Assembly: GCA_013215915.1 (NCBI GenBank)
Contig: JABSON010000008.1
Location: 1 to 33,269, forward strand
Direction: 5' to 3'
Origin: Campylobacteraceae bacterium
GTDB taxonomy: Bacteria > Campylobacterota > Campylobacteria > Campylobacterales > Arcobacteraceae
DNA length: 33,269 bases
Numbering within the stretch: the stretch's first letter is position 1; each line of letters begins with the position of its first letter. Shown here one piece after another: positions 25,659-33,269 of this stretch. Made by a program: the position numbers and the translations under genes. Under the pieces are notes generated by a model, which saw nothing but the letters and a program-made list of their open reading frames with translations, was not told the origin of the DNA and made no database searches.

Positions 25659-26549
25659 ATGTCTTTAAAAAAAGTATACATATCTTTAGTTTTATGTGTA
25701 CTTTTTTGGTCTGGTAATTTTATTATTGGAAAATACTTAAATACAAATGTTGAAGCTGTTGAATTAGCTTTTTTCAGATGGTTTTTTGTATTATTATTTA
25801 TATTCCCCACACTATTTTTTGTAAATGTAAAAAAAATTATAAGAGTAACAAAAGAAAATATCTTTATTATGTCAGCGTTAGCACTATTAGGAATAACTTT
25901 ATTTAATACTATTGTCTATTCTGCTTTAAAAAGCACATCTGCTACGAATGCTTTATTAATTAATTCAACTACACCTTTAATGATTTTATTTTTCTCTTAT
26001 GTTTTTTATAAAACAAAAATACTTAAAATACAAGTTCTTGGAATTATAATATCTACTTTTGGTGTGGCTTTTTTAATTTTAAAAGGAAATATTTTAAATA
26101 TTTTAGATTTAGAATCACATTCAGGGGATTTATATATTTTATTATCTTCTTTGTGTTGGACCTTTTATTCTCTTTTACTAAAATTTAAACCAAAAGAGTT
26201 TAGGTTTTATGAGTTTTTTGTATCACTAGTAATTTTAGGTTTTATCTTTTTGCTACCTATATATTTATACCAAGGTTATTCTTTACAAGAAGAATTAAAA
26301 CAAATTCAAAACTACTGGTATTTTTTTCTTTATATTTCATTTTTCACTTCAATTCTTTCATACTTTTTTTGGAATATAGGAATAGATGAAATAGGAGCTG
26401 CTAAAACAGGTCAATTTACTCATTTAATGCCTTTATTTGGATCTTTTTTAGCTTATATATTCTTAGGTGAGAGTTTAAGTTTTTATCATATTATAGGTGC
26501 TTTACTAATTGCCGCTGGAATTTATCTTTCTTTGTTCGTTAAAAAATGA
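25659..26549 (+). CDS. DMT-superfamily (EamA) transporter
   Basis: Inner-membrane protein of 296 residues with ten hydrophobic segments and two EamA repeats (about 5-138 and 150-290). It begins VYISLVLCVLFWSGNFIIGKYL; the family-typical STSATNALLINSTTPLMILFFSY lies near 88-110. Its ATG follows the moeA stop with no gap, so it is probably translated from the moeA message. The substrate is unknown. It is a distant paralogue of the transporter at 20239-21153. Confidence 0.85.
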   Translation: MSLKKVYISLVLCVLFWSGNFIIGKYLNTNVEAVELAFFRWFFVLLFIFPTLFFVNVKKIIRVTKENIFIMSALALLGITLFNTIVYSALKSTSATNALLINSTTPLMILFFSYVFYKTKILKIQVLGIIISTFGVAFLILKGNILNILDLESHSGDLYILLSSLCWTFYSLLLKFKPKEFRFYEFFVSLVILGFIFLLPIYLYQGYSLQEELKQIQNYWYFFLYISFFTSILSYFFWNIGIDEIGAAKTGQFTHLMPLFGSFLAYIFLGESLSFYHIIGALLIAAGIYLSLFVKK

Positions 26550-26612
26550 TTTTACATTAAAAGTTTTGTGTTAAATTATATAAAAATAATATTACACACA
26601 TAATATGTTACT

Positions 26613-27023
26613 TTAGTAGTTTATTTTTCCTATTTTAAAGAAATGAGAACAATCATTTCTATTTTCTTTTGCGGCTTTTTCATAATCATATTTCACTCTT
26701 ATTAGTAATATCTAATATTAATAAGAAACATTAGAAGTAAAGTTTTTTACAGCTTATTTAGGTTCATCATAAATATAGGCTTATAGGCCAACAGAACCTT
26801 CTTTTATATATCTTCTGATTAATATATTAAATCACTTCTAGGGCTTCTGAGACACAAGTAAATATCAATAATAAGTTCTTCCCCTGCATGGCATCTTTGA
26901 TTAAGTAATTTAAAATATCCCAAGATTAACTTTCATATCAATACTTTTATTCTATAAATCTTTAAGAACAACTTCTAAGGCAAATACATTAAAATGAATA
27001 TCTGATAAAATTGCTATTCGTAT
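26613..27023 (-). pseudogene. Decayed metallophosphoesterase (YfcE/MPP-type) gene
   Basis: This gene-free stretch translates on the minus strand to recognisable pieces of a calcineurin-like phosphoesterase. The N-terminus reads RIAILSDIHFNVFALEVVLK, with the metal-binding DxH of LSDIHGN. After a stop it continues NKSIDMKVNLG. Near the end come GSVGL and AYIYDEPK, then VKNFTSN, then RVKYDYEKAA and SHFFKIGKINY, and a stop at 26615-26613. At least five stops interrupt it, a frame shift follows VNLG, the start codon is ATA (27023-27021) and the middle of the protein is missing: about 137 codons remain where the family has some 240. The start overlaps the end of the GNAT gene, so it was once the last gene of that operon. 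Confidence 0.85.
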
Positions 27024-27505
27024 ATCTTTTCTTTATTTAAAATCATTTTATATAAATAGTGTTTTATATCACTTTGTTTCTCTTTACTATTTTCATAGAA
27101 TTCATATTCACTAGTTATTTGAAAACCTAGTTTTTTATAACAAGATATTGCTACTACATTATCTTTATATACATTTAATTCAAAAGAAAATATACTTAAA
27201 TCTTTAATACTTTTATTAATTGCCAAATCAATTATTATTTCTCCAAAAGATCTTTTTCTAAACTCTTGTTTAACAAGAATTCTACAAAGTCTAAATCTTT
27301 TATTCTTAATACTTACTAATTCAATATAAGCTATTTTTTCTTTATCATATTCTAAAAAGTATTTTTTACTTGAGGTATCAGTAATTTCTTCTTTTTTTAA
27401 AGGCCAAGACATATCTGGACCTGCCCATATTAAACACTCACTCTTACTTTTAATCCAAGATTCAAGTATTTCAAAATCATCTTCTTTAAATTCAATTATA
27501 TTCAT
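27014..27505 (-). CDS. GNAT-family N-acetyltransferase
   Basis: A 163-residue protein with the GNAT fold. RLCRILVKQEFRKRSFGEIIIDLAINKS (about 81-108) resembles the acetyl-CoA-binding motif A; its Q/RxxGxG/A signature is changed to RKRSFGE. LNVYKDNVVAISCYKKLGFQ (about 114-133) is the typical motif B. It would move an acetyl group from acetyl-CoA to an unknown amine. It starts at the last base of the DUF711 gene, and its 3' end overlaps the metallophosphoesterase pseudogene. Confidence 0.78.
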   Translation of the reverse strand: MNIIEFKEDDFEILESWIKSKSECLIWAGPDMSWPLKKEEITDTSSKKYFLEYDKEKIAYIELVSIKNKRFRLCRILVKQEFRKRSFGEIIIDLAINKSIKDLSIFSFELNVYKDNVVAISCYKKLGFQITSEYEFYENSKEKQSDIKHYLYKMILNKEKIYE

Positions 27506-28725
27506 TATAGAACTCTCAAGATTTTACAGTTACATAAGTCATCTGACTCATAAGCAGTTTTTTGCCCTGCTTTTAAACCAGGATAAGGAAATAGTCTTAC
27601 AGTTAAGGGTTTATTTAATCTGTTTGCATAAGTTCCAGTATCTCTCATTAAAGCAGATATTTTTTTAATTGAAGTATTACCTGGAATTGGAACAGTATCT
27701 AATCCAATTCCACAAACAGCAGAATTACTTAATAAAGTTCTTATATCACATTTGTTTTTATTTACATCTTTTGCTAAACCTTTATCTTCAATAACAGCTA
27801 ACATTAAACCAGAAAAGCCTACAAGAGGAATATTTTTAATACTTTTAAATACTTTAGTTAATAAAGATGAAACTTCTATAGTTCCAGAGTTCCCAAAATG
27901 TTTTACACCTAAAAGTTTATATACTTTAACCATAGATGAGCAGTTTTTTGAAGGAGCTGCTGATGAATCAAGTCCTACAAAAGAAAAATTTTCATTTTTA
28001 AAGTCTTTTATAATTAAATTTATATCATCAATAAAAGACTGTAAAGATGTACTCATATTTACATAAGCATTTTTAAAAAATTCATTATGGTTTGAATTTG
28101 AATATTTTCCAAGATCTTTTAATACAGATACTAATAAATCTGGTGTTTCTAATCCTATTACATAAGAGTTTTTAGATGTTGAATTAAAATATGATGCAGG
28201 GAAATATGGAATAAATTCTTTACAGTTAAAATTAACAGTAAAATTAAAATTACCCTCACCTCTTGGAGTTATTTTTGAAATTCTATTTACACAAATAGCA
28301 CAGTGTTTAATCATTTCATTATCTAAAATTCCAAACTCATTTACTTTTACATTAACACAAGCATTACAAAGGTCTCCAAAATCTCTTATAAGCTCAGGTA
28401 ATAAAGATATTTCTTCATAAGTTTTAGCTTCACCAATAGCAAATCTAATTCTTAGTTTATTAAAAGATATAGAGTCAATAATATTTTTAATAAAAGTTAG
28501 GTCTTCTTTTGCAGTTTCTAAAGATGAAGTATTTAAGTACTCACCAAAAGCATTTGTTACAATTCTAATTGATTGAACAGTATAATCTTTACGCTCAAAG
28601 TCATGGGCTAATTCTTTACAAAAGTCACAGGCTTTTATAATCTCTTCTGCCCAAGTTCTTTTGTCTTCTTTTAAAGATAAAAATGTTGTAATTGTTCTAA
28701 TCTTACATAATTCTTTATTTAACAT
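27505..28725 (-). CDS. DUF711 (UPF0210) family protein
   Basis: A 406-residue protein I assign to the DUF711/UPF0210 family. The C-terminal block NSAVCGIGLDTVPIPGNTSIKKISALMRDTGTYANRLNKPLTVRLFPYPGLKAGQKT is the family signature, and FSFVGLDSSAAPS and GEGNFNFTVNFN also fit. Family members are usually about 450 residues, so this is a short version. Known structures show a fold like glycyl radical enzymes, but the function is not established. It overlaps the YjbR gene by 7 nt and the GNAT gene by 1 nt, so the three form one operon. AAAAGGA precedes the ATG. Confidence 0.8.
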   Translation of the reverse strand: MLNKELCKIRTITTFLSLKEDKRTWAEEIIKACDFCKELAHDFERKDYTVQSIRIVTNAFGEYLNTSSLETAKEDLTFIKNIIDSISFNKLRIRFAIGEAKTYEEISLLPELIRDFGDLCNACVNVKVNEFGILDNEMIKHCAICVNRISKITPRGEGNFNFTVNFNCKEFIPYFPASYFNSTSKNSYVIGLETPDLLVSVLKDLGKYSNSNHNEFFKNAYVNMSTSLQSFIDDINLIIKDFKNENFSFVGLDSSAAPSKNCSSMVKVYKLLGVKHFGNSGTIEVSSLLTKVFKSIKNIPLVGFSGLMLAVIEDKGLAKDVNKNKCDIRTLLSNSAVCGIGLDTVPIPGNTSIKKISALMRDTGTYANRLNKPLTVRLFPYPGLKAGQKTAYESDDLCNCKILRVL

Positions 28726-29081
28726 TTATTTCCTTTTAATTCTTTTTGTTTTATTTTACTTAAGTTATTTACTACTAAATTATATGAATCAGTTATCATC
28801 CCAAATACTATTTCATCTTCAATTGAATTATCTAAATATATAGAAATCCAATGTTTTTTATTTAAATGATATCCATCTTTAATACAAGCATAAATTTCTT
28901 TATATATATTAGATTCAAAAGGATCACACTTTAAAGATATTCTTATTAAGTTTTCATGGTAACAAAGTAAAGCAAACATTTTATCTTTTACTTTAAAAAC
29001 CATAGTCTCTTCTCCAAAAGGAAAAGTTTTTTTAGATTCTATTTTATTAAGTAAAAACTCTTCTAAGATTTTAAATTTCAT
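28719..29081 (-). CDS. MmcQ/YjbR family protein
   Basis: A 120-residue protein of the MmcQ/YjbR (DUF419) family. TFPFGEETMVFKVKDKMFALL (about 19-39), ISLKCDPFESN (48-58) and GYHLNKKHWISIYLD (70-84) are the conserved blocks. Members have a double-wing fold related to DNA-binding proteins; their cellular role is unclear. It is the first gene of the operon with DUF711 and GNAT and is divergent from the FAD oxidoreductase gene. The ribosome site is weak (AAAGAATAAAG before the ATG). Confidence 0.85.
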   Translation of the reverse strand: MKFKILEEFLLNKIESKKTFPFGEETMVFKVKDKMFALLCYHENLIRISLKCDPFESNIYKEIYACIKDGYHLNKKHWISIYLDNSIEDEIVFGMITDSYNLVVNNLSKIKQKELKGNKC

Positions 29082-29150
29082 CTTTATTCTTTATAGTATT
29101 TTTTAAGTATTCATAATAACAAAATTATTATAAAAATTATCATTCTGTGA

Positions 29151-29163
29151 TATACTTTATAAT
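29151..29163 (+). promoter_or_regulatory. Probable -10 region of the second DadA-like gene
   Basis: TATACT (29151-29156), preceded by TGTGA, and TATAAT (29158-29163) overlap in the 101-nt divergent spacer. Either could be the -10 box for the gene starting at 29183. On the opposite strand TACTATAAAG near 29101-29092 could serve the YjbR operon. No clear -35 is visible for either. Confidence 0.4.
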
Positions 29164-29182
29164 AATTTTATAGGAGATTTTT

Positions 29183-30421
29183 ATGAAAAAAGATATTGTA
29201 ATTATTGGTGGAGGCATAGTTGGGCTTATGTCTGCTTATTTTTTATTAAAAGAAAATCAAGATATTCTTTTAATTGATAAAAATGAAATAACAAGTGGTG
29301 CATCGTTTGGAAATGCTGGTTTATTATCTGCATTTTCTAAAAATCCTTTATCATCTCCTGGTGTAGTTGTAAGTACTTTTAAACTTATGTTAAAAGGCGA
29401 ATCACCTGTAACTCTCCACCCTAGTCTAGATATAAAATTATATTATTGGTTATACGCTTTTATGAAAAATGCTAATTATAAAAGACTTAATAAAACTTTA
29501 GCTTTATTTGAGAAATATGGAGAAAAAGCTATTAATTCATATAAAAAAATGAAAAAAGAAGATGATATGGATTTTTATTTTAAAGAAGATGGTTTACTAA
29601 TGGTATATACTCAAGAAAAATCATTTCAGGATAAAATAAAAATATCTTCAAATAAAGACTTATATACAATATTAAATAAAAGTGAAACAAAAAAATACTT
29701 ACCTTTTGTAAATGATAAAATCATAGGATCTGTATTATTAAAACAAAATGCTCATTTAGACCCATCATTGTTAATGAGTGAGTTAAAGTCTTATTTACTT
29801 AAAAAAGGTGTAGAGTTTGTTTTAAATGAAGAAGTTCTAGACTTTAAATTTAAAAAGAATAAAATTACAAAAGTTTATACAGAAAAAAACTTTTATGAAG
29901 CAAATACTTTTATTTTAGCATCGGGGGCTAATGATTCTTTATTTAAAAAAACAAACAATTCTTTTTTAATGACTAAAGCTAAAGGATATAGTCTTACGTT
30001 TGAGATGAAAGAGCAATTAAAACCAAAAACTGCTGCTTTATTTGCCGATTTATTTATAGCCTTAACTCCAAGAGATAAAACGGTAAGAATTACTTCAAAA
30101 CTAGAACTTGGATCTAATGATGAAAAAATTGTAAAAAAACAAATAGATAGTATTAAAAACAATCTATTTTTATATACAAAAGATTTTGAAATGAAGAATA
30201 TTGTTGAATGGTCTGGATTTAGACCTCTTTGTCCTGATGATATGCCAATACTAGGATTTGATAAAACATATGTAAACTTAGTACACGCAAATGGTTTAGG
30301 ATGGTTAGGTATAACTTTTGGTCCGGCTATTGGAGAGATTATATCTGATTTAGTATGCATACATAAAGAGAATAAAAAGTCTGATGACATACTTTTATTC
30401 TCTCAGTTTTATCAGGTTTAA
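29183..30421 (+). CDS. FAD-dependent D-amino acid dehydrogenase-like oxidoreductase
   Basis: DAO-fold flavoprotein of 412 residues. The dinucleotide motif IVIIGGGIVGLMSAYFLLKE is at the N-terminus, followed by TSGASFGNAGLLSAFSKNPLSSPG. The C-terminal flavin block is VEWSGFRPLCPDDMPILG and VHANGLGWLGITFGPAIGEI. It is a clear paralogue of the hydroxyproline-locus enzyme at 14328-15581 and resembles DadA. It probably oxidises a D-amino or imino acid, with electrons passed to the respiratory chain; the substrate is unknown. AGGAG precedes the ATG. It is divergent from the YjbR / DUF711 / GNAT operon, which may or may not share its function. Confidence 0.85.
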   Translation: MKKDIVIIGGGIVGLMSAYFLLKENQDILLIDKNEITSGASFGNAGLLSAFSKNPLSSPGVVVSTFKLMLKGESPVTLHPSLDIKLYYWLYAFMKNANYKRLNKTLALFEKYGEKAINSYKKMKKEDDMDFYFKEDGLLMVYTQEKSFQDKIKISSNKDLYTILNKSETKKYLPFVNDKIIGSVLLKQNAHLDPSLLMSELKSYLLKKGVEFVLNEEVLDFKFKKNKITKVYTEKNFYEANTFILASGANDSLFKKTNNSFLMTKAKGYSLTFEMKEQLKPKTAALFADLFIALTPRDKTVRITSKLELGSNDEKIVKKQIDSIKNNLFLYTKDFEMKNIVEWSGFRPLCPDDMPILGFDKTYVNLVHANGLGWLGITFGPAIGEIISDLVCIHKENKKSDDILLFSQFYQV

Positions 30422-30433
30422 ATATTCGATAAA

Positions 30434-31924
30434 TTAATAAACTAAATTATTACGACCATTTTGTTTAGCTTTATATAATAAATCATCAGTTTCTTTATAT
30501 ATGCTCTCTATCTCATTATTAAAAGTAGGATCAATTAAAGTAAGGCCCATTGATACTGTCACAAAAGAAGATACAGAACTATTTTTATGTGCTATTTTTA
30601 AATCTTCTATTTTTATTCTACAATCTTCAGCAATAGAAATAGCATCTTCTTTATTTTTAACCTTGAATAACATAACAAACTCTTCTCCACCTATTCTAAA
30701 AGTAAAATCATCAGGTCTATTTAGAATTAATTTAAGTACTTCTGATACTTTTTTTAATGCAATATCACCATCTTGGTGGCCATAAGTATCATTATATTGT
30801 TTAAAATGATCAATATCTAACATTAAATAAGCTAAAAATATATTATTCCTTTTTGCTATTTTAAGCTCTTTTGGAAAAATACTATCAAAATATCGTCTAT
30901 TATGTAAAGATGTTAAAGAATCTATATTTGAAATTTCTTCTATTCTTTTTTTACTAGAAATATCATGAAAGATACAAGTATATGCAATAACTTCATAGTT
31001 ATCATTAAAGACTGGATGAATATTATATTCTAACCATTTAATTTCATTTTCAAAATCTAGTTTTTTGACTTCACCTTTCCAATCTTTTCCACTTCTTGAT
31101 ATTCTAATAATCTCATTTTTTGTGCTTTTATCACAGTCATCAAAAATGAAATGATCTGAAGTATTAAGTAAATCTTTTTTTGAATAAAATAAATATCTAG
31201 CAAAAGCATTACTTAGATCAATAATTTTAAAATTTTCATTTAAAGTAGCACTCATTATGTTTTGATCAATCAAATGAAAATGTTTTTTTATTTCACTATC
31301 TGTTTTTTTAAGATTCTTAACTAATAAAAGTAAAATTATTATTGTAATAGTAATAATAATTAAAAGAATAAAAGCAATTAATGTAATTGAAGATCTTTTT
31401 GTTTCAATTGCATTTTTATTAAAAAATAAAGCTTTAGCTTTTGCAAAATTAATTAATTTATTAACTTGTAAATTAAGTTTTTCAACATGAAGTGCACCCT
31501 TGTTTTTAGTAATTAAAGCAGCCTCATCTTTTTTATATGAATACATTAAGAGTATAACTTCATCTCTTATTGGTTTCCAATTTACGAAAGCATCAAAACT
31601 TGCTTGAATGTCTTTTTTATCACCTAAATAACAATCAAATATAATCTCAAATTCTCGATATATTATAATTTCACTTTTATTAACTTCGTCAATTGCTAAC
31701 TGAAGTTCATGTTCATTAGTGGATAAAGCAACATCTTTCATATATCTATGCATAGAAATTAAATTTGATTCTATTGTTTTTGTAGCAACGGTAACAGTAT
31801 AAGGATGATCATAAAGTTTTTGGGAAAGATCGGCTAATTGAGCCATCTTAAAAATAGATGTAAGTCCTAGAATAATTAATAAAATAATTGTAATAAGAAA
31901 ATTAAAAATAATATTATTATACAT
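30434..31924 (-). CDS. Membrane-bound PAS-GGDEF diguanylate cyclase
   Basis: A 496-residue signalling protein that should make cyclic di-GMP. Membrane segment 1 is at about 6-26. A helical periplasmic sensor domain spans about 30-178, membrane segment 2 about 180-203 and a PAS domain about 218-330 (WLEYNIHPVFNDNYEVIAYTCIFHDIS). The GGDEF domain, about 338-496, begins with DSLTSLHNRRYFD. The active-site motif is GGEEF at 412-416, a functional variant, and RPDD at 403-406 matches the inhibitory RxxD site five residues upstream. It should therefore be active and feedback-inhibited. GAGGAG precedes the ATG. It follows the truncated EAL gene on the same strand and converges on the FAD oxidoreductase gene with a 12-nt gap. 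Confidence 0.9.
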   Translation of the reverse strand: MYNNIIFNFLITIILLIILGLTSIFKMAQLADLSQKLYDHPYTVTVATKTIESNLISMHRYMKDVALSTNEHELQLAIDEVNKSEIIIYREFEIIFDCYLGDKKDIQASFDAFVNWKPIRDEVILLMYSYKKDEAALITKNKGALHVEKLNLQVNKLINFAKAKALFFNKNAIETKRSSITLIAFILLIIITITIIILLLLVKNLKKTDSEIKKHFHLIDQNIMSATLNENFKIIDLSNAFARYLFYSKKDLLNTSDHFIFDDCDKSTKNEIIRISRSGKDWKGEVKKLDFENEIKWLEYNIHPVFNDNYEVIAYTCIFHDISSKKRIEEISNIDSLTSLHNRRYFDSIFPKELKIAKRNNIFLAYLMLDIDHFKQYNDTYGHQDGDIALKKVSEVLKLILNRPDDFTFRIGGEEFVMLFKVKNKEDAISIAEDCRIKIEDLKIAHKNSSVSSFVTVSMGLTLIDPTFNNEIESIYKETDDLLYKAKQNGRNNLVY

Positions 31925-31950
31925 AATATCTCCTCATTTCTTATATGATA

Positions 31951-31980
31951 TTAGAATAAGGCTTAAAAGCCTTACTCTAA
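31951..31980 (-). terminator. Long hairpin at the stop codon of the EAL gene
   Basis: The arms around TAAGGCTT / AAGCCTTA extend to TTAGA / TCTAA, giving a 14-bp stem with one G-T pair. It contains the stop codon of the EAL gene. No T run follows on the minus strand. It resembles the stop-codon palindrome after putA, and may be a partial terminator or an RNA stabiliser between the EAL and GGDEF genes. Confidence 0.4.
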
Positions 31981-33012
31981 TAAATCTTTTTGAGGTTTTC
32001 CTATATGATAACCTTGAACATAATCAACTTTAAGTTCATATAATAAGTCTTCTATTTCTTTACAATGTACTTTTTCAGCTATCGTTTGAAGACCCATATC
32101 ATGAGCAAATGAGTTTAGATTTTTAACAACTTTATATGAAGATTTATTTATATGAATATCTTCTACTAAAGAACCATCTATTTTTAGAAAATCAATATTT
32201 AGTTTAGAGATATAAGTAAAGTTAGAGAAACCAGAACCAAAATCATCAATTGCCACTTTTACATCATATTTTTTAAGTTCTTTTACAAAATCATTAACAA
32301 TATTAAAGTCTTCAATTTCTTCTGTTTCTAAGATTTCAACTATAAATCTATGTCCAATATCATATTTTTCTATTTGCTCAAATAAGTATGAAGTAACATT
32401 ATCATCTATCATATCTTCAATTGAAAAGTTAATAGAAAAAGAAATACCTTCTTTTTTAGAGAAAAACTCAAAAGAGTTTTTAATCATCATAATAGTAAAT
32501 TTACTATATTGTCTTGATCTTCTAGCTACATTTAAAAACTTATCAGGTGTATAAATTACATCATCTTTTTCAAGTCTTGCTAGTACTTCATATTTATCAA
32601 TTTTTGAAGTGTTAACATCTTTAATTGCTTGAAAGAATGGAATAATCTTATTATTAGATAAAGCATCTTCTAAATTCTTTGTCCATTCTATATGTTTTGA
32701 GAATTGATCATCATCATAAAATGATTCTTTATAAACTTTGAAACTTTTAGCTTCAGCTATTGCTAATCTAACAGTTGCACTTGTTTTCTCAATTATTAGT
32801 TTATCTATATTATAAGCAATAGCTAAAGTAATATTTATTTTAACTTTTATATCTTCATATCTAAAATCATAATTATCAACAAAAGAAACTAATTCTTCGC
32901 AAAACTTATTATCTATCTCTTTATCTTTATTTATCAAAATACCAAATTCATTATTTCTTAATTTATATAAAAAACAGATCTGTCTCAAGCATGTAGTCTT
33001 ATATGCGGCCAT
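31972..33012 (-). CDS. GGDEF-EAL protein, truncated at the N-terminus
   Basis: Cyclic di-GMP phosphodiesterase-type protein missing its start. Residues about 14-95 match the second half of a degenerate GGDEF domain (LYKLRNNEFGILI, with RNNEF where GGDEF would be). Residues about 110-346 are an EAL domain: YEVLARL (EVL for EAL), FSINFS, VEILETEE, AIDDFGSG, FLKIDGSLV, TIAEKV and YVQGYHIGKP. Most metal and catalytic positions are kept, so activity is plausible. The first dozen or so residues, from the ATG at 33012 to about 32975, are not GGDEF-like. They are the antisense of a membrane-protein reading frame, and that ATG has no convincing ribosome site. The real gene extended further and is cut at a junction near 32975. 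Confidence 0.75.
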   Translation of the reverse strand: MAAYKTTCLRQICFLYKLRNNEFGILINKDKEIDNKFCEELVSFVDNYDFRYEDIKVKINITLAIAYNIDKLIIEKTSATVRLAIAEAKSFKVYKESFYDDDQFSKHIEWTKNLEDALSNNKIIPFFQAIKDVNTSKIDKYEVLARLEKDDVIYTPDKFLNVARRSRQYSKFTIMMIKNSFEFFSKKEGISFSINFSIEDMIDDNVTSYLFEQIEKYDIGHRFIVEILETEEIEDFNIVNDFVKELKKYDVKVAIDDFGSGFSNFTYISKLNIDFLKIDGSLVEDIHINKSSYKVVKNLNSFAHDMGLQTIAEKVHCKEIEDLLYELKVDYVQGYHIGKPQKDLLE

Positions 33013-33269
33013 ATCCCTTATCTGTGTCTTACCATACTACATCTATCTTTTATTGAACGGTTCGTTAGAGCAATATTTTGTGATGAACTGGCTGGTCAAT
33101 TTTCACATAACGCAGTATCTTTGGAGACTGGGAAGTTTGCTCCAGATTATCCGTGAAAATATTATAACGATCGTATTTTATTTTATAGGAGTATTAACAT
33201 TAATGAGATCGGGCATGGATAAAAGGTTTGCCATACTATCACTTTCTCTTCTAATCCTGCCGATAGTAA
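32981..33269 (+). CDS. Fragment of a membrane protein beyond the sequence junction
   Basis: An open frame without a start runs from about 32981 off the window end. It reads HVVLYAAISLICVLPYYIYL, then LLNGSLEQYFVMNWLVNF, and has more hydrophobic stretches near the edge (IITIVFYFIGVLTL and FAILSLSLLILPIV). It looks like part of a polytopic membrane protein; the PYYIYLLLNGSLEQYF stretch recalls GT-C type (ArnT-like) glycosyltransferases, a weak impression. The composition is less AT-rich and the codon use differs from the rest of the window. It lacks both ends, so it is either chimeric assembly or a piece left by recombination. Confidence 0.4.

Noticed and set aside
25442-25810. A 122-codon antisense frame across the moeA / DMT boundary
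   Set aside because: Both sense genes are well supported through this region, and the antisense product has no domain character.
29893-30390. A 165-codon open frame antisense to the FAD oxidoreductase gene
   Set aside because: The sense frame has clear flavoprotein motifs right to its end. The antisense product matches nothing recognisable and is explained by codon bias.

Overview
The window is very AT-rich and gene-dense, with short spacers, AAGGA-type ribosome binding sites and many 1-4 nt gene overlaps. Together with the protein families present (bifunctional PutA, a Liv transporter, degenerate GGDEF/EAL proteins, many DMT exporters), this suggests an Arcobacter-like member of the Campylobacterota. 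That placement is inferred from style and composition, not from a marker gene.

Region 1 (1-9136) is proline and branched-chain amino acid use. putA lies on the minus strand, behind a clear terminator that separates it from a complete livKHMGF operon. Just upstream of livK, and perhaps in the same transcript, is an overlapping pair: a ribbon-helix-helix protein and a 225-residue protein I do not recognise.

Region 2 (9311-20238) is a hydroxyproline catabolic locus, all on the minus strand. In transcription order it holds a pyrroline-4-hydroxy-2-carboxylate deaminase, an alpha-ketoglutarate semialdehyde dehydrogenase, a pyrroline-2-carboxylate reductase, a Cys/Cys 4-hydroxyproline epimerase, a DadA-type FAD dehydrogenase, a polar amino acid ABC transporter (binding protein, two permeases, ATPase), a Cys/Thr trans-3-hydroxyproline dehydratase and a GntR/FCD regulator. 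Trans-4-hydroxyproline would go to alpha-ketoglutarate. Trans-3-hydroxyproline would go to proline and then, through PutA, to glutamate. A repeated TGATATATCA palindrome sits between the first gene and a divergent DMT transporter.

Region 3 (20239-26549) is mixed: two DMT transporters, an orphan ABC ATPase that converges on the first DMT gene inside a shared hairpin, a tandem universal stress protein, an HExxH protein, a small lysine-rich HTH protein and moeA.

Region 4 (26550-30421) holds a decayed metallophosphoesterase pseudogene at the end of a YjbR / DUF711 / GNAT operon, divergent from a second DadA-like FAD oxidoreductase.

Region 5 (30434-33269) has a membrane PAS-GGDEF protein and a GGDEF-EAL protein that loses its N-terminus at about 32975. 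There the sequence becomes less AT-rich and a membrane-protein reading frame starts on the opposite strand. I read this as a junction, most simply an assembly chimera, otherwise a recombination point. No tRNA, rRNA, CRISPR array or insertion sequence was seen.
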